Positions 52,050 to 61,392 of a DNA stretch of 64,000 nucleotides are shown here, in pieces. The stretch covers positions 310,001 to 374,000 of the forward strand of contig NZ_JACHGB010000003.1 of NCBI RefSeq assembly GCF_014202215.1. Direction: 5' to 3'. Source of the DNA: Quisquiliibacterium transsilvanicum (GTDB lineage Bacteria; Pseudomonadota; Gammaproteobacteria; Burkholderiales; Burkholderiaceae_E). Within the stretch, counting starts at the first letter, position 1. Each line of letters opens with the position of its first letter. Both the position numbers and the translations under genes were made by a program. A model generated the notes under the pieces. It saw only the letters and a list, made by a program, of their open reading frames with translations. It was not told where the DNA came from and searched no databases.

Positions 52050-53483
52050 ATGAACGCGCCCACCGCCCCCCTGCCCCCCGCCCCTCTCGACGGCCTGCGC
52101 CAGCGCTTCTCCGGCCGGCTGCTGACCGAAGACGTCGACACCGCGCCCTTCCTCACCGACTGGCGCAAGCGCTACACCGGCCGCGCGCTGGCCGTGGCCC
52201 AGCCCGACACCGCTGCGGACGTCGCCGCCATCGTGCGCTGGTGCGCCGAGCACCGCGTGCCGCTGGTCCCGCAGGGCGGCAACACCGGCATGGTCGGCGG
52301 CGCCACGCCCGACGCGTCCGGCAGCGCGCTGGTGCTGTCGCTGGCCAGGATGAACCGCATCCGCGACATCGACACCGTCAACAACACCGCCACCGTCGAG
52401 GCCGGCGTCATCCTCGCCAACCTGCAGCAGGCGGCGCGCGACGCCGGGCGGCTCTTCCCGCTGTCGCTGGCCGCGGAGGGCTCCTGCACGGTGGGCGGCA
52501 ACCTGTCCACCAACGCCGGCGGCGTCCAGGTGCTGCGCTACGGCAACACTCGCGAGCTCTGCCTGGGTCTGGAGGTGGTCACGCCCGCGGGCGAGGTCTG
52601 GAACGGGCTGCGCGGACTGCGCAAAGACAACACCGGCTACGACCTGAAGGACCTGTTCATCGGCGCCGAAGGCACGCTGGGGGTCATCACCGCGGCGACG
52701 ATGAAGCTCTACCCGCTGCCGGCGGCCCAGGTGACCGCGCTGGCCGCGGTTCCCGATCCGCATGCGGCGCTGCGCCTGCTGATGCTGGCGCAGCAGCGCC
52801 TTGCCGCCTCGCTCACCGCCTTCGAGCTGATCAGCGACTACTGCATGGGCCTGGTCGAGCGGCACCTGCCCGCCAACCGCCGTCCGCTGGCCGAGGCATC
52901 GCCCTACTACGTGCTGCTCGAGTCCTCCGACTTCGAGAGCGAGGCCCATGCGCGCGAGCGCTTCGAGGCGCTGCTGGGCGAAGCGATGGAGTCGGGCGAG
53001 GTCACCGACGCCGCCATCGCCGGTTCGATCGCCCAGTCGCGCGCCTTCTGGGCGATCCGCGAGGGCATCCCCGAGGCGCAGGCGCTCGAAGGCCGCAACA
53101 TCAAGCACGACATCTCGGTGCCGATCTCCTCGATCGGCCGCTTCATCGACGAGACCAACGCCGCGATCGAGCGCGACTTCCCCGGCGTGCGCCTGGTGGT
53201 GTTCGGCCACCTGGGCGACGGCAACCTGCACTACAACGTGTCGCCGGCGCCGGGCGTCTCGCCCGAGGCCTTCCTCGCCCACGAGTCCGCGATCAACCAC
53301 ATCACCTACGAGGCGGTCGCAGCCCACCGCGGCTCGATCTCCGCCGAGCACGGTCTGGGCCAGCTCAAGCCGGACGAGAACGTGCACTACAAGTCGCCGC
53401 TCGAGATCGGCCTGATGCGCAGCATCAAGGCCGCGCTGGACCCGCAGGGAATCATGAATCCGGGCAAGGTCCTGCCGGCCTGA
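52050..53483 (+). CDS. FAD-binding (GlcD/D2HGDH-like) hydroxyacid dehydrogenase
   Basis: A 477-residue VAO/PCMH-fold flavoprotein. PQGGNTGMVGGATP (about residues 71-84) and LSTNAGGVQVLRYGNTRELCLGLEVV form the FAD site, DLFIGAEGTLGVITAATMKLYP follows, and C-terminal FGHLGDGNLHYNVS and SAEHGLGQLK carry the metal and substrate residues. It oxidises D-2-hydroxyacids such as D-lactate or D-2-hydroxyglutarate to 2-oxoacids. Adjacent glutamate dehydrogenase makes D-2-hydroxyglutarate an attractive guess. The mRNA may be leaderless. Confidence 0.92.
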   Translation: MNAPTAPLPPAPLDGLRQRFSGRLLTEDVDTAPFLTDWRKRYTGRALAVAQPDTAADVAAIVRWCAEHRVPLVPQGGNTGMVGGATPDASGSALVLSLARMNRIRDIDTVNNTATVEAGVILANLQQAARDAGRLFPLSLAAEGSCTVGGNLSTNAGGVQVLRYGNTRELCLGLEVVTPAGEVWNGLRGLRKDNTGYDLKDLFIGAEGTLGVITAATMKLYPLPAAQVTALAAVPDPHAALRLLMLAQQRLAASLTAFELISDYCMGLVERHLPANRRPLAEASPYYVLLESSDFESEAHARERFEALLGEAMESGEVTDAAIAGSIAQSRAFWAIREGIPEAQALEGRNIKHDISVPISSIGRFIDETNAAIERDFPGVRLVVFGHLGDGNLHYNVSPAPGVSPEAFLAHESAINHITYEAVAAHRGSISAEHGLGQLKPDENVHYKSPLEIGLMRSIKAALDPQGIMNPGKVLPA

Positions 53484-53492
53484 GTCCGGACG

Positions 53493-54764
53493 ATGTCCGC
53501 CCTCTCCTACGTCACGCCCACCGCCAGCAGCCCCTGGGGCACCTACCTCGCCCAGATCGAAGCTGTGGAGCCCTATCTCGGCGGGCTGGCACGCTGGGTG
53601 GAGACACTGCGCCGCCCCAAGCGCTGCCTGATCGTCGACGTGCCCATCGAACTCGACGACGGGCGCGTTGCCCACTTCGAGGGCTACCGGGTGCAGCACA
53701 ACCTGTCGCGGGGTCCGGGCAAGGGCGGCCTGCGCTACCACCCGGACGTCAACCTCGAAGAAGTGATGGCGCTGGCCGGCTGGATGACGATCAAGAACGC
53801 CGCGGTGAACCTGCCCTTCGGCGGCGCCAAGGGCGGCGTGCGCGTCGACCCGAAGGCGCTGTCGATCAAGGAGCTCGAACGCCTCACGCGGCGCTACACC
53901 AGCGAGATCGGCATCGTGATCGGCCCGGGTCGCGACATCCCCGCGCCGGACGTCAACACCAACGCCCAGGTCATGGCGTGGATGATGGACACCTACTCCG
54001 CGAACGTCGGCGCCACCGCCACCGGCGTGGTCACCGGCAAGCCCGTGCCGCTGGGCGGATCGCTGGGCAGAGTGAAGGCTACCGGGCGCGGCGTGTTCAT
54101 CGTCGGGCGCGAGGCCGCGCGGCTGCTGGGCATCGAGGTGCGCGGCGCGCGGGTCGCGCTGCAGGGCTTCGGCAACGTCGGCTCGGCCGCCGCCGAGACC
54201 TTCTGCGCCGCCGGCGCGAAGATCGTCGCGGTTCAGGATCACGGCGGCACCGTGTTCCGTGGCGACGGCCTCGACGTCGCTGCGCTCACGGCCCATGTTG
54301 CGCACACCGGGACCGTGGCCGGCTTCGCCGGCGGCGAGGCGCTGGGCGTCGACGAGTTCTGGTCGACCCCCTGCGAGTTCCTGGTGCCCGCCGCGCTTGA
54401 GGGCCAGCTGCACGCGCAGCGCGCCACGCAAGTGCATGCGCGCATCGTGCTCGAAGCCGCCAACGGCCCGACCACTCCCGACGCGGACCGCATCCTCGCC
54501 GAACGCGGCGTGACCGTCATCCCTGACGTGATCGCCAACGCCGGCGGCGTCACCGTCTCCTACTTCGAGTGGGTGCAGGACTTCTCAAGCTTCTTCTGGA
54601 CCGAGGACGAGATCAACGACCGGCTCGACCGCATCCTCACCGGCGCCTTCCGCCACGTCTGGGAGATGCACGAGCAGCTGCGGCTGCCGCTTCGCACCGC
54701 GGCCTTCGTCGTCGCCTGCACGCGGGTGCTGCAGGCCCGGGTGGACCGGGGGCTCTACCCCTGA
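53493..54764 (+). CDS. gdhA: Glu/Leu/Phe/Val dehydrogenase, probably glutamate dehydrogenase
   Basis: A 423-residue hexameric-type glutamate dehydrogenase. [51 protein letters not shown] contains the substrate Lys pair (quoted here only in part as family segments GKGGLRYHP and PFGGAKGGV). [15 protein letters not shown] is the NAD(P) loop near residue 215. It follows the FAD oxidoreductase after 9 bp and may share its transcript. It meets the PhoX-like gene end to end with a 3-bp gap. Cofactor specificity is not resolved. Confidence 0.93.
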   Translation: MSALSYVTPTASSPWGTYLAQIEAVEPYLGGLARWVETLRRPKRCLIVDVPIELDDGRVAHFEGYRVQHNLSRGPGKGGLRYHPDVNLEEVMALAGWMTIKNAAVNLPFGGAKGGVRVDPKALSIKELERLTRRYTSEIGIVIGPGRDIPAPDVNTNAQVMAWMMDTYSANVGATATGVVTGKPVPLGGSLGRVKATGRGVFIVGREAARLLGIEVRGARVALQGFGNVGSAAAETFCAAGAKIVAVQDHGGTVFRGDGLDVAALTAHVAHTGTVAGFAGGEALGVDEFWSTPCEFLVPAALEGQLHAQRATQVHARIVLEAANGPTTPDADRILAERGVTVIPDVIANAGGVTVSYFEWVQDFSSFFWTEDEINDRLDRILTGAFRHVWEMHEQLRLPLRTAAFVVACTRVLQARVDRGLYP

Positions 54765-54767
54765 GGC

Positions 54768-56924
54768 TCAGGCCCCGATCGGCCCACCGTCGGTCCGGCG
54801 CACCGCCAGCGTCGCCGAGCGCGGCCGGCCATCGGGGCGGAAATCGGGCCAGTTGGAGACCCGGCGCGGGTCGCGCGGATCGACACCCGCGCCGTCCGCC
54901 TCGCCCGGATGCTGGACGTTGACGAACATCGTGCGTCCGTCCGGGGTCATGCAGACGCCGGTGATCTCGGCGCCGCGCGGCCCGGTCAGGAAGCGGCGCG
55001 TCTCGCCGGTGAGCGGGTCCATCGCCAGCAGCTGGTTGTTGCCGAAGGCCGCGCGATCCTCCGCGGCCGCGGTGGGCGGCATGTCGGTGAGGATCCAGAC
55101 CACGCCACGCGCGTCCACGGTGAGGCCGTCGGGATTCGCGTAGGCGTCGCCCCAGGCGCGCGCCGCTGGTGTCGCCGCTGGTGTCGCCGCTGGTGTCGCC
55201 GCCGGGAGCGGCCGGCCTGGGAGCGCCGCGTGCGGACGCGCGGCCGCACCGCCCATCGAACGGCCCTCTGCGCCGCCCGCGCCCTGCGCCCGTGCGCCGC
55301 CGAGAGACACCACCTCCCAGCGGAAGCTGCCGGCCGCATGGTCGCCGTCCTCCTCGAACCAGCGCAGCACATGGCCATGCGGGTTGGGCGCGCGCGGGTT
55401 GGCGGCGTCAGCGCCGGGCTGCCCGGCCCGGCCGCGGGTCGCGTTGCCGGTGAGCGTCACGTAGACCGCGCCGCTCACCGGGTCGACCGAGGTCCACTCG
55501 GGCCGGTCCATCGGCGTGGCGCCCAGCAGGTCGGCGGCCTGCCGCGCGCGCACCACCACGTCCGCCTGTGACGCGAAGCCGTTGGCGGCGACCAGGCCGC
55601 CGCTGCCGTGCACCAGTGGCAGCCAGCGGCCGCCGCCATCCGCGTCGAAGCGCGCGGCGTACAGAGTGCCTTCGTCGAGCAGGTCGCGGTTGGCTGCCCG
55701 ATCGAGCGGATTCCAGGGCTTCGCGGTGACGAACTTGTAGACATATTCGAAGGCCTGGTCATCGCCCATGTAGAAGGCCACGCGCCCATCGCGGCAGATC
55801 GCGGGCGCGGCGCCCTCCTGCTTCTTGCGGCCGAGCGCGGTGCGCTTGACCGGCGTCGAGCCGGGGTCGTAGGGGTCGATCTCCACCACCCAGCCGAAGT
55901 GGTTGGCCGCGTTGGGATGGAGTTCCAGGTCGAAGCGGGGGTCGAACCGGGCCCAGCGCGTGATGTCGTTGCGCGCCGAGAGACCGTAGCGCGCCTCGTC
56001 GGGGGTCGGCTGCGCGCGGCCCCGGAAGTAGTAGTTGAAGTTCTCCTCGCAGGAGAGGAAGGTGCCCCAGGGCGTCCACCCGTTCGCGCAGTTGGCGAAG
56101 GTGCCGCGCGCGCTGCGCCCGTCCGGGCTGGCGGCGGTGCGCATCGACGGGTGCCCGGCCGCCGGCCCGGCTATTCGCATCGGCGTGCCGGCGTGGATGC
56201 GGCGCGCGTGGGCGGACGGGGAAACCACTTTCCACACGCCGCCCTTGCCACGCACCTCGACCACCGAGATCCCCAGCGAGTGCTGCGCCTTGCGCACCTT
56301 CTCCAACGACCAGCCGGCCATGTGGTCGCCGAACAGCGTGCCGTAGTCGGGATACTCGTGGTTGGTCGCCAGCAGACCGTGCGATGAGGACGCGCCCGGC
56401 GCGGGGCGCACCGCCACGCCCTGCATTCCCGCCCGCGGGAGCGGGAAGAAGGCCATGCCGTCATGGTGCGTGCCCGACTGCAGCGCCTGCTCGTCTGCGG
56501 TATTGGATGCGTCGTGCCTGAACGCGGGCTGGCCCTCCGGATGACCGATGGGGTCGCCCCAGCGGATCAGCAGCTGGGCGGAATAGCCCTCCGGGACACG
56601 CACCGCGTCCTCGGTGGACACCGGCACGGAAGAAAAGCCGAGGCGCCCGCTGCGAACGGCGGCACCGGACCCAGCGCTGCCGGCACTAGCGTCCCCGCTG
56701 CCGCCATCGCCCCCGCCGCGTCGGTCCGTACCGCCGCCCGCGGCGCAGCCTCCCAGCCCCAGCAACGCGCCCGCCCCGGCGGCGCGCCTCAGCGCTGCCG
56801 CGCCAACCGCCGAGCCGGCACGCTGCAGGAGCTCGCGCCGCGCGTGCGATTCGATCAGCTCGCCGATTCCCGGCGCGCCGCTGGGATTGTCCCTGGACTC
56901 GAAACGATGGAAGAAGCGGCTCAT
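54768..56924 (-). CDS. PhoX/DUF839 family phosphatase-like secreted protein
   Basis: A 718-residue protein of the PhoX family, calcium-dependent phosphatases of the periplasm. RRELLQRAGSAVGAAALRR (about residues 29-47) looks like a Tat signal and LGLGGC just after it is a possible lipobox. A Gly-Ser-rich stretch follows. Family segments are LLATNHEYPDYGTLFGDH, GTFLSCEENFNYYF, FGWVVEIDPYDP and VQHPGEADG near the C-terminus. A 12-bp repeat encodes ATPA units. No Pho box was found upstream. Phosphatase activity is inferred. Confidence 0.88.
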   Translation of the reverse strand: MSRFFHRFESRDNPSGAPGIGELIESHARRELLQRAGSAVGAAALRRAAGAGALLGLGGCAAGGGTDRRGGGDGGSGDASAGSAGSGAAVRSGRLGFSSVPVSTEDAVRVPEGYSAQLLIRWGDPIGHPEGQPAFRHDASNTADEQALQSGTHHDGMAFFPLPRAGMQGVAVRPAPGASSSHGLLATNHEYPDYGTLFGDHMAGWSLEKVRKAQHSLGISVVEVRGKGGVWKVVSPSAHARRIHAGTPMRIAGPAAGHPSMRTAASPDGRSARGTFANCANGWTPWGTFLSCEENFNYYFRGRAQPTPDEARYGLSARNDITRWARFDPRFDLELHPNAANHFGWVVEIDPYDPGSTPVKRTALGRKKQEGAAPAICRDGRVAFYMGDDQAFEYVYKFVTAKPWNPLDRAANRDLLDEGTLYAARFDADGGGRWLPLVHGSGGLVAANGFASQADVVVRARQAADLLGATPMDRPEWTSVDPVSGAVYVTLTGNATRGRAGQPGADAANPRAPNPHGHVLRWFEEDGDHAAGSFRWEVVSLGGARAQGAGGAEGRSMGGAAARPHAALPGRPLPAATPAATPAATPAARAWGDAYANPDGLTVDARGVVWILTDMPPTAAAEDRAAFGNNQLLAMDPLTGETRRFLTGPRGAEITGVCMTPDGRTMFVNVQHPGEADGAGVDPRDPRRVSNWPDFRPDGRPRSATLAVRRTDGGPIGA
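55161..55196. repeat. 12-bp repeat, three copies, inside the PhoX-like gene
   Basis: Three perfect copies of CGCCGCTGGTGT. In the gene's frame they encode repeated ATPA-type residues in a surface linker. The length is a multiple of three, so copy change keeps the frame. Confidence 0.88.
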
Positions 56925-57111
56925 GGAATGCACCTCGTCAGACGCAGATTGCTTGGCGCACCTCGCGGGCGCACGTTGCGGGACGCGGCTTGCGCACACC
57001 TGACTGGCCGCACCTTGTGGAGTACACCTCGCGGCGCGGCACCTCACGGTACGCCCGAAGGCGCTGCATCGCAGACCAGGCTTTGCACGCCGGAAACGGC
57101 CAGGCCGCCCG

Positions 57112-57816
57112 TCAAAGCCCCAGGTAGGCCTCGCGCACCCGCGGGTCGTCCAGCAGATCCGCGCCGCGCCCTTCCAGGGCCACCGCGCCGTTCTCCAGCA
57201 CGTAGGCACGGTTGGCCAGCTTCAGCGAGGCGGCGACGTTCTGCTCGACCAGCAGCACGGTCATGCCCTCCGCATGCAGCGAACGGATCGCCGCGAACAC
57301 CTCCTGCACCACCGAGGGCGCAAGCCCCAGCGAGGGCTCGTCGAACATGATCAGCCGCGGCTGGCCCATCAGGCAGCGCCCGATCGCCAGCATCTGCTGC
57401 TCGCCCCCGGACAGCGTGCCCGCCAGCTGGCCGGTGCGCTCGCGCAGGCGCGGGAACATCTCGAACACCTTCTCGAGCTGCGCCTTCGCATGCGCCTTCG
57501 CGCGCGGCAGCATCGCGCCGACCTCGAGGTTCTCCAGCACGCTCATCGAAGGGAAGATCTGCCGGCCCTCGGCGACCTGGCCGATGCCAAGATTGCAGAC
57601 CACATGGCTGTCGAGCCCCGCAATCTCCCGATCCGCGAAGCGGATCGAGCCGCCGCGCGGGCGCAGCACCCCGCCGATCGCGCGGATCAGCGAGGTCTTG
57701 CCCGCTCCGTTGGCGCCGACGATCACCACGATCTCGTTCTCGCCAACGCTCAGCGAAACCCGGTCCAGCGCCTGGGCGTCGCCGTAGAAGACCGACAGGT
57801 CGCGCACCTCGAGCAT
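57112..57816 (-). CDS. livF: Branched-chain amino acid ABC transporter ATPase LivF
   Basis: A 234-residue ATPase of the HAAT family. It opens MLEVRDLSVFYGDAQALDRVSL; Walker A GANGAGKTSL near residue 33, LEVGAML, signature LSGGEQQMLAIGRCLM, Walker B LIMFDEPSLGLAP and LLVEQNVAASLKLA are typical LivF. It lies 3 bp behind livG. The substrate may be a branched-chain amino acid, an amide or an aromatic acid; HAAT systems vary. Confidence 0.95.
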   Translation of the reverse strand: MLEVRDLSVFYGDAQALDRVSLSVGENEIVVIVGANGAGKTSLIRAIGGVLRPRGGSIRFADREIAGLDSHVVCNLGIGQVAEGRQIFPSMSVLENLEVGAMLPRAKAHAKAQLEKVFEMFPRLRERTGQLAGTLSGGEQQMLAIGRCLMGQPRLIMFDEPSLGLAPSVVQEVFAAIRSLHAEGMTVLLVEQNVAASLKLANRAYVLENGAVALEGRGADLLDDPRVREAYLGL

Positions 57817-57819
57817 CGA

Positions 57820-58650
57820 TCAGACCTCCTCGGCGCCCAGGTAGCTGTGCAGCACCTTGGGGTCGCGCGTGACCTCGGCCGGCGTGCCGTTGGAAATAAT
57901 CTCGCCGTGGTGCAGCACGTAGACCCGCTGCGCCAGCGCCATCACCGCCCGCATCACGTGCTCGATCAGCAGGATGGTGATGCCGGACTCGGCGTTGAGG
58001 CGCCGGAACGCCGCCACCATCTCGTCGGTCTCGGTGGGGCGCAGCCCGGCCATCACCTCGTCGAGCAGCAGCAGCTTCGGCTGCGTGGCCAGCGCGCGCG
58101 CCACCTCGAGCCGCTTGCGGTCGGGCAGCGTGAGGCTGGAGGCCGGGCGGTCGCGCAGGTCCCACATGTTGAGCGAGCTCAGCGCGAGCTCGGCTCGGTC
58201 ATGCGCCACCCCGGTGTCGCGCGTGCCCAGGAAGCCGCCCACCATCGCGTTCTCGATGACCGTCATGTCGGCGAACGGCCGCACGATCTGGAAGGTGCGC
58301 CCGACGCCCGCCGCGCAGACCTGGTCGGGACGCAGGCCGGCGATGTCCCGGCCCATGAAGCGGATCGAGCCGGTGTCGGGCACCAGCGCGCCGGCGATCA
58401 GGTTGAAGAGCGTGGTCTTGCCGGCGCCGTTGGGCCCGATCAGCGCCACGATCTCGCCCTCGCGGACCTCCAGCGACGCCTCGGCCACCGCCCGCAGGCC
58501 GCGGAAACTCTTCGACGCCGACTGGACCGAGAGCAGGGGATGCTCACGGCCTGCAGCTGCGTACGGACCACCGCTGGCTGCCTCGAACTGCGGGTGGCCG
58601 CTGCCTGCCACGGACTGCGCAGTGCCGGCGCCTGCGGAATGCGGCCCCAT
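57820..58650 (-). CDS. livG: Branched-chain amino acid ABC transporter ATPase LivG with N-terminal extension
   Basis: A 276-residue HAAT ATPase. Walker A GPNGAGKTTL, GVGRTFQIVRPF, signature SLTLPDRKRLEVARAL (a LivG-type variant of LSGGQ), Walker B LLLDEVMAGLRPTE and the C-terminal LHHGEIISNGTPAEV are present. About 40 Gly/Ala-rich residues precede the ATPase core, longer than usual; no other start is available closer to it. The ATG is 2 bp from the livM stop, so the genes are coupled. Confidence 0.94.
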   Translation of the reverse strand: MGPHSAGAGTAQSVAGSGHPQFEAASGGPYAAAGREHPLLSVQSASKSFRGLRAVAEASLEVREGEIVALIGPNGAGKTTLFNLIAGALVPDTGSIRFMGRDIAGLRPDQVCAAGVGRTFQIVRPFADMTVIENAMVGGFLGTRDTGVAHDRAELALSSLNMWDLRDRPASSLTLPDRKRLEVARALATQPKLLLLDEVMAGLRPTETDEMVAAFRRLNAESGITILLIEHVMRAVMALAQRVYVLHHGEIISNGTPAEVTRDPKVLHSYLGAEEV

Positions 58651-58652
58651 CC

Positions 58653-59663
58653 TCAGCGCCCCCTCGTGAAGCCGAGGCGCCGCGCGATGCCCGGCCACAT
58701 CCCGTGCGGCATGAACATGATCGACAGGCCCAGCGCCACGCCGTAGAGCACCTGCTTGATGCCCGGGATCTCCCAGCCGAAGACCGCGAGCATCTCGTTC
58801 AGCCCCTCGGAGAGCAGCGTCAGCAGCGCCGCCCCCAGCACCGGCCCGAACAGGGTGCCGACGCCGCCGATGATCGGCGCGAGGATGATCTCGATCGACC
58901 GGCCCATGTTGAAGATCTCGCCGGGGAAGAGGTTGTTGTAGTAGAAGGCGAAGAACACCCCGGCCAGCGCGGTGAGGCCCGCGGAGATCTGGATGGCGAT
59001 CATCTTCACGCGGAAGGCGTCGACGCCGGCGGCGCACGCCGCCTCCTCGTTGTCGCGGATCGCCCGGAAGTAGTAGCCGAGCCGGCTGCGCAGCAGCCCG
59101 GCCGACAGCACGAAGGCCCCCGCCGCCAGGCCCAGCGCAAGGTAGTAGAACATCACCGGCCCGCCGCGCATGTTCCAGAGGTCGGCCTGGCCGGCCTGCT
59201 GCACTTTCAGGAAGAAGCCGCCCGAGCCGCCGATCCAGTCGATGTGATCGAAGCCGATGCGCGTGAACTCCGCGAAGGCGATCGTCAGCAGCGCGAAGTA
59301 GGTGCCCGAGATGCCGAAGCGGAACGCCAGCCAGCCGATCGCGGTGGCCGCCAGCACGCAGATCGCCACCGCCGCCAGCATACCCAGCCAGGGCGAGACC
59401 GCGAAGTGCTGGAACAGCGCCGCCGCCGTGTAGGCGCCGAGCCCCACGTACAGCGAGTGCCCCAGCGACAGCTGCCCCGCGAAACCCATCATCACGTTCC
59501 AGGCCTGCCCCACGAAGGCGAAGTACATCACCAGGATCAGCGCAGACAGCAGGTAGCGATCGGTGATGAACTGCGGCGCGGCCAGCAGCACCGCCAGCAG
59601 CGCGAACAGCGCCAGCCGCGAACGCAGCGGCGACTGGGTGAAGACGGCGACGAGATCCTTCAT
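58653..59663 (-). CDS. livM: Branched-chain amino acid ABC transporter permease LivM
   Basis: A 336-residue permease with about nine membrane segments. GFAGQLSLGHSLYVGLGAYTAA (about residues 60-81) and the EAA-like RAIRDNEEAACAAGVDAFRVKMIAI are the LivM hallmarks. The ATG (MKDLVAVFTQ) overlaps the livH stop by 4 bp. With LivH it forms the membrane channel of the importer. Confidence 0.95.
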   Translation of the reverse strand: MKDLVAVFTQSPLRSRLALFALLAVLLAAPQFITDRYLLSALILVMYFAFVGQAWNVMMGFAGQLSLGHSLYVGLGAYTAAALFQHFAVSPWLGMLAAVAICVLAATAIGWLAFRFGISGTYFALLTIAFAEFTRIGFDHIDWIGGSGGFFLKVQQAGQADLWNMRGGPVMFYYLALGLAAGAFVLSAGLLRSRLGYYFRAIRDNEEAACAAGVDAFRVKMIAIQISAGLTALAGVFFAFYYNNLFPGEIFNMGRSIEIILAPIIGGVGTLFGPVLGAALLTLLSEGLNEMLAVFGWEIPGIKQVLYGVALGLSIMFMPHGMWPGIARRLGFTRGR

Positions 59664-60526
59664 CGGCGAGAGAACAGGCCCTGCGGCCTGAAGGCGAGGA
59701 CCAGGATGAGCAGCGCGAAGGAAACCATGCTCTTCATCGAGGGCGCGATCAGCAGCCCCGCGATCGACTCCGAGACCCCGATCAGCACGCCGCCGGCCAG
59801 CGCGCCCACCATCGAGCCGAGCCCGCCGATGATCACGATGACGAAGGCCAGCAGCGTGAAGGCAGGCCCGGAGGCCGGCGTGACGTCGACCAGCAGCGAG
59901 AGCAGGCAGCCCGCGATGCCGACGCAGGCGGCGCCCAGGCCGAAGGTGAGCCCGTAGAGATGCTTGACGTTGAGCCCCACCACCTGCGCGCCGAGCAGGT
60001 TGTCCGCGCAGGCGCGGATCGCCTTGCCGAAGCCGGTGAAACGGAAGATGGCGAACAGGCCCGCGCAGCACAGCAGTGCCACCACCGCGCAGATCACCCG
60101 CACCTTGTCCACCAGCAGCGGCCCGATCTCGTAGGAATCGAGCGCGTAGTCAACCTGCACGTTGCGCGCGTCCGGCCCGAAGGCGATCAGCAGCCCGTTG
60201 ACCATGATCAGCGCCACCGCCAGCAGCAGCATGAACTGCGAATGCTCGGGACGGTCGATGAAGCGGTTGACGAGCCCGCGCTGCAGCAGGTAGCCGAAAG
60301 CGAAGAAGACCAGCGCCACCGGCGCCAGCATCCACAGGGGATCGGCCCCGAAGGCCGCGAACGCAACGACCGCGACGTACATGGCAAGCGCCATCATCTC
60401 GCCGTGCGCGAAGTTGACGATGCGCACCACGCCATAGATGACGGACAGGCCCAGCGCCATCAGTCCGTACACCAGGCCGGTCAGCAGGCCGCCGGTGACG
60501 ACGTTGAGAATGGTTTCGAGGGGCAT
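59660..60526 (-). CDS. livH: Branched-chain amino acid ABC transporter permease LivH
   Basis: A 288-residue permease with about eight membrane segments. LVYGLMALGLSVIYGVVRIVNFAHGEMMAL (family segments GLMALGLSVIYGV and NFAHGEMM) and RACADNLLGAQVVGLNVKHLY are LivH signatures. It is the first of the four contiguous transport genes; the binding protein lies upstream past a PEP-CTERM gene. No clear promoter was recognised in the 237-bp spacer before it. Confidence 0.95.
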   Translation of the reverse strand: MPLETILNVVTGGLLTGLVYGLMALGLSVIYGVVRIVNFAHGEMMALAMYVAVVAFAAFGADPLWMLAPVALVFFAFGYLLQRGLVNRFIDRPEHSQFMLLLAVALIMVNGLLIAFGPDARNVQVDYALDSYEIGPLLVDKVRVICAVVALLCCAGLFAIFRFTGFGKAIRACADNLLGAQVVGLNVKHLYGLTFGLGAACVGIAGCLLSLLVDVTPASGPAFTLLAFVIVIIGGLGSMVGALAGGVLIGVSESIAGLLIAPSMKSMVSFALLILVLAFRPQGLFSRR

Positions 60527-60708
60527 CCAGGTTCAATGCGCGTGGCGAAGGGCAAGCGGGCGAAGATACTGCAAATCTGCGGGCTCACCAACGCGGGCAT
60601 CCCTGCGGGCCGGGACTGTGAAGCATGAAACCGGAGAGTAGACCGCTAAAACCATCCGCACACTACGCGCGGCTGCACACTCGGAGCAAGCCCGAGCGGG
60701 CGGAACAG

Positions 60709-60769
60709 CGCAGTGACTGCGACACCGTTCGCAGCGGTTGAAGCCGCTGCGAACGCCGCGGCTTCAACC
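60709..60769 (-). terminator. Overlapping alternative hairpins behind the PEP-CTERM gene
   Basis: Stem A pairs 60727-60737 with 60744-60754 (11 bp, 6-nt loop). Stem B pairs 60736-60747 with 60758-60769 (12 bp, 10-nt loop). They share bases and exclude each other. A small CGCAGT-g-ACTGCG palindrome lies at 60709-60721. Stem B includes the PEP-CTERM stop codon. No U-tract follows. The region could end the PEP-CTERM transcript or gate read-through into livH. Confidence 0.6.
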
Positions 60770-61366
60770 CCGCCGGCGGCGACGGGCGATGGCAAGTCCC
60801 AGGGCCCCCACGCCGAAGAGCGCGAGAACGGAGGGCTCAGGCACCTGCGTGATCCCTGTGGACTCGCCGGGGAGCAAAGGATCGATGCCCGGGGTAGGCT
60901 CGCCCGCGAGCAGCGGGGGACTCAGCAGGCCGGGCGTGTACGACCCACTGCCGGGCGCCTCGGCGGACGGCGCCTCCGGGCAGGGCACTGCCCTGGTGAT
61001 GACGATCGGCTGGGGCGCCGGGGCCGGCGCGACCTCGGCGACAGCCTGCACGGTGCGGCTGCGGCGCTGGCGGCCGTCGGTGCCGGCAGGCACGGGAGGC
61101 GGCGGGGCAGAGATGACCGGGACGGAAACCGGTGCTGCAGGCAGCACCTCGGTGACGTAGCAGATCGACCCCGCGGGCCCCGCGGCGGGTGTCGGCGCCG
61201 GTGCCGGTGCCGGTGCTGCGGGCGCGACCTGCTGGGCGGGCGCCGTGGTACGGGTACGCCGCTCCCGGACGTCCGCGTGGCTGGCGTCGACGAGCATGAA
61301 CCCCGCCACAGCGGCCGCCGCAGCGACCATTGCGAAAGGCATGGTTTTCATTTGTGTCCGTTGCAT
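60764..61366 (-). CDS. PEP-CTERM sorting domain protein
   Basis: A 200-residue exported protein. A signal peptide (FAMVAAAAAVAGFMLVDASHA) is followed by a Pro/Ala-rich low-complexity body and a textbook C-terminal sorting signal: VPEPS (about residue 175), a hydrophobic helix LALFGVGALGLAIA, and the basic end RRRRRG. Exosortase should cut it during delivery to the cell surface or extracellular matrix; no exosortase gene is in the window. Start at 61366 is fixed by AGAAGGGG and by the sigma-54 promoter that would include the alternative start at 61393. The mature protein has no recognised enzyme domain. Confidence 0.9.
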   Translation of the reverse strand: MQRTQMKTMPFAMVAAAAAVAGFMLVDASHADVRERRTRTTAPAQQVAPAAPAPAPAPTPAAGPAGSICYVTEVLPAAPVSVPVISAPPPPVPAGTDGRQRRSRTVQAVAEVAPAPAPQPIVITRAVPCPEAPSAEAPGSGSYTPGLLSPPLLAGEPTPGIDPLLPGESTGITQVPEPSVLALFGVGALGLAIARRRRRG

Positions 61367-61392
61367 GGCGTTCCCCTTCTTTACAGGCATCA

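Noticed and set aside
56930-57045. Six CACCT motifs between livF and the PhoX-like gene
   Set aside because: Spacing is irregular and the motif is short in GC-rich DNA, so chance is likely.
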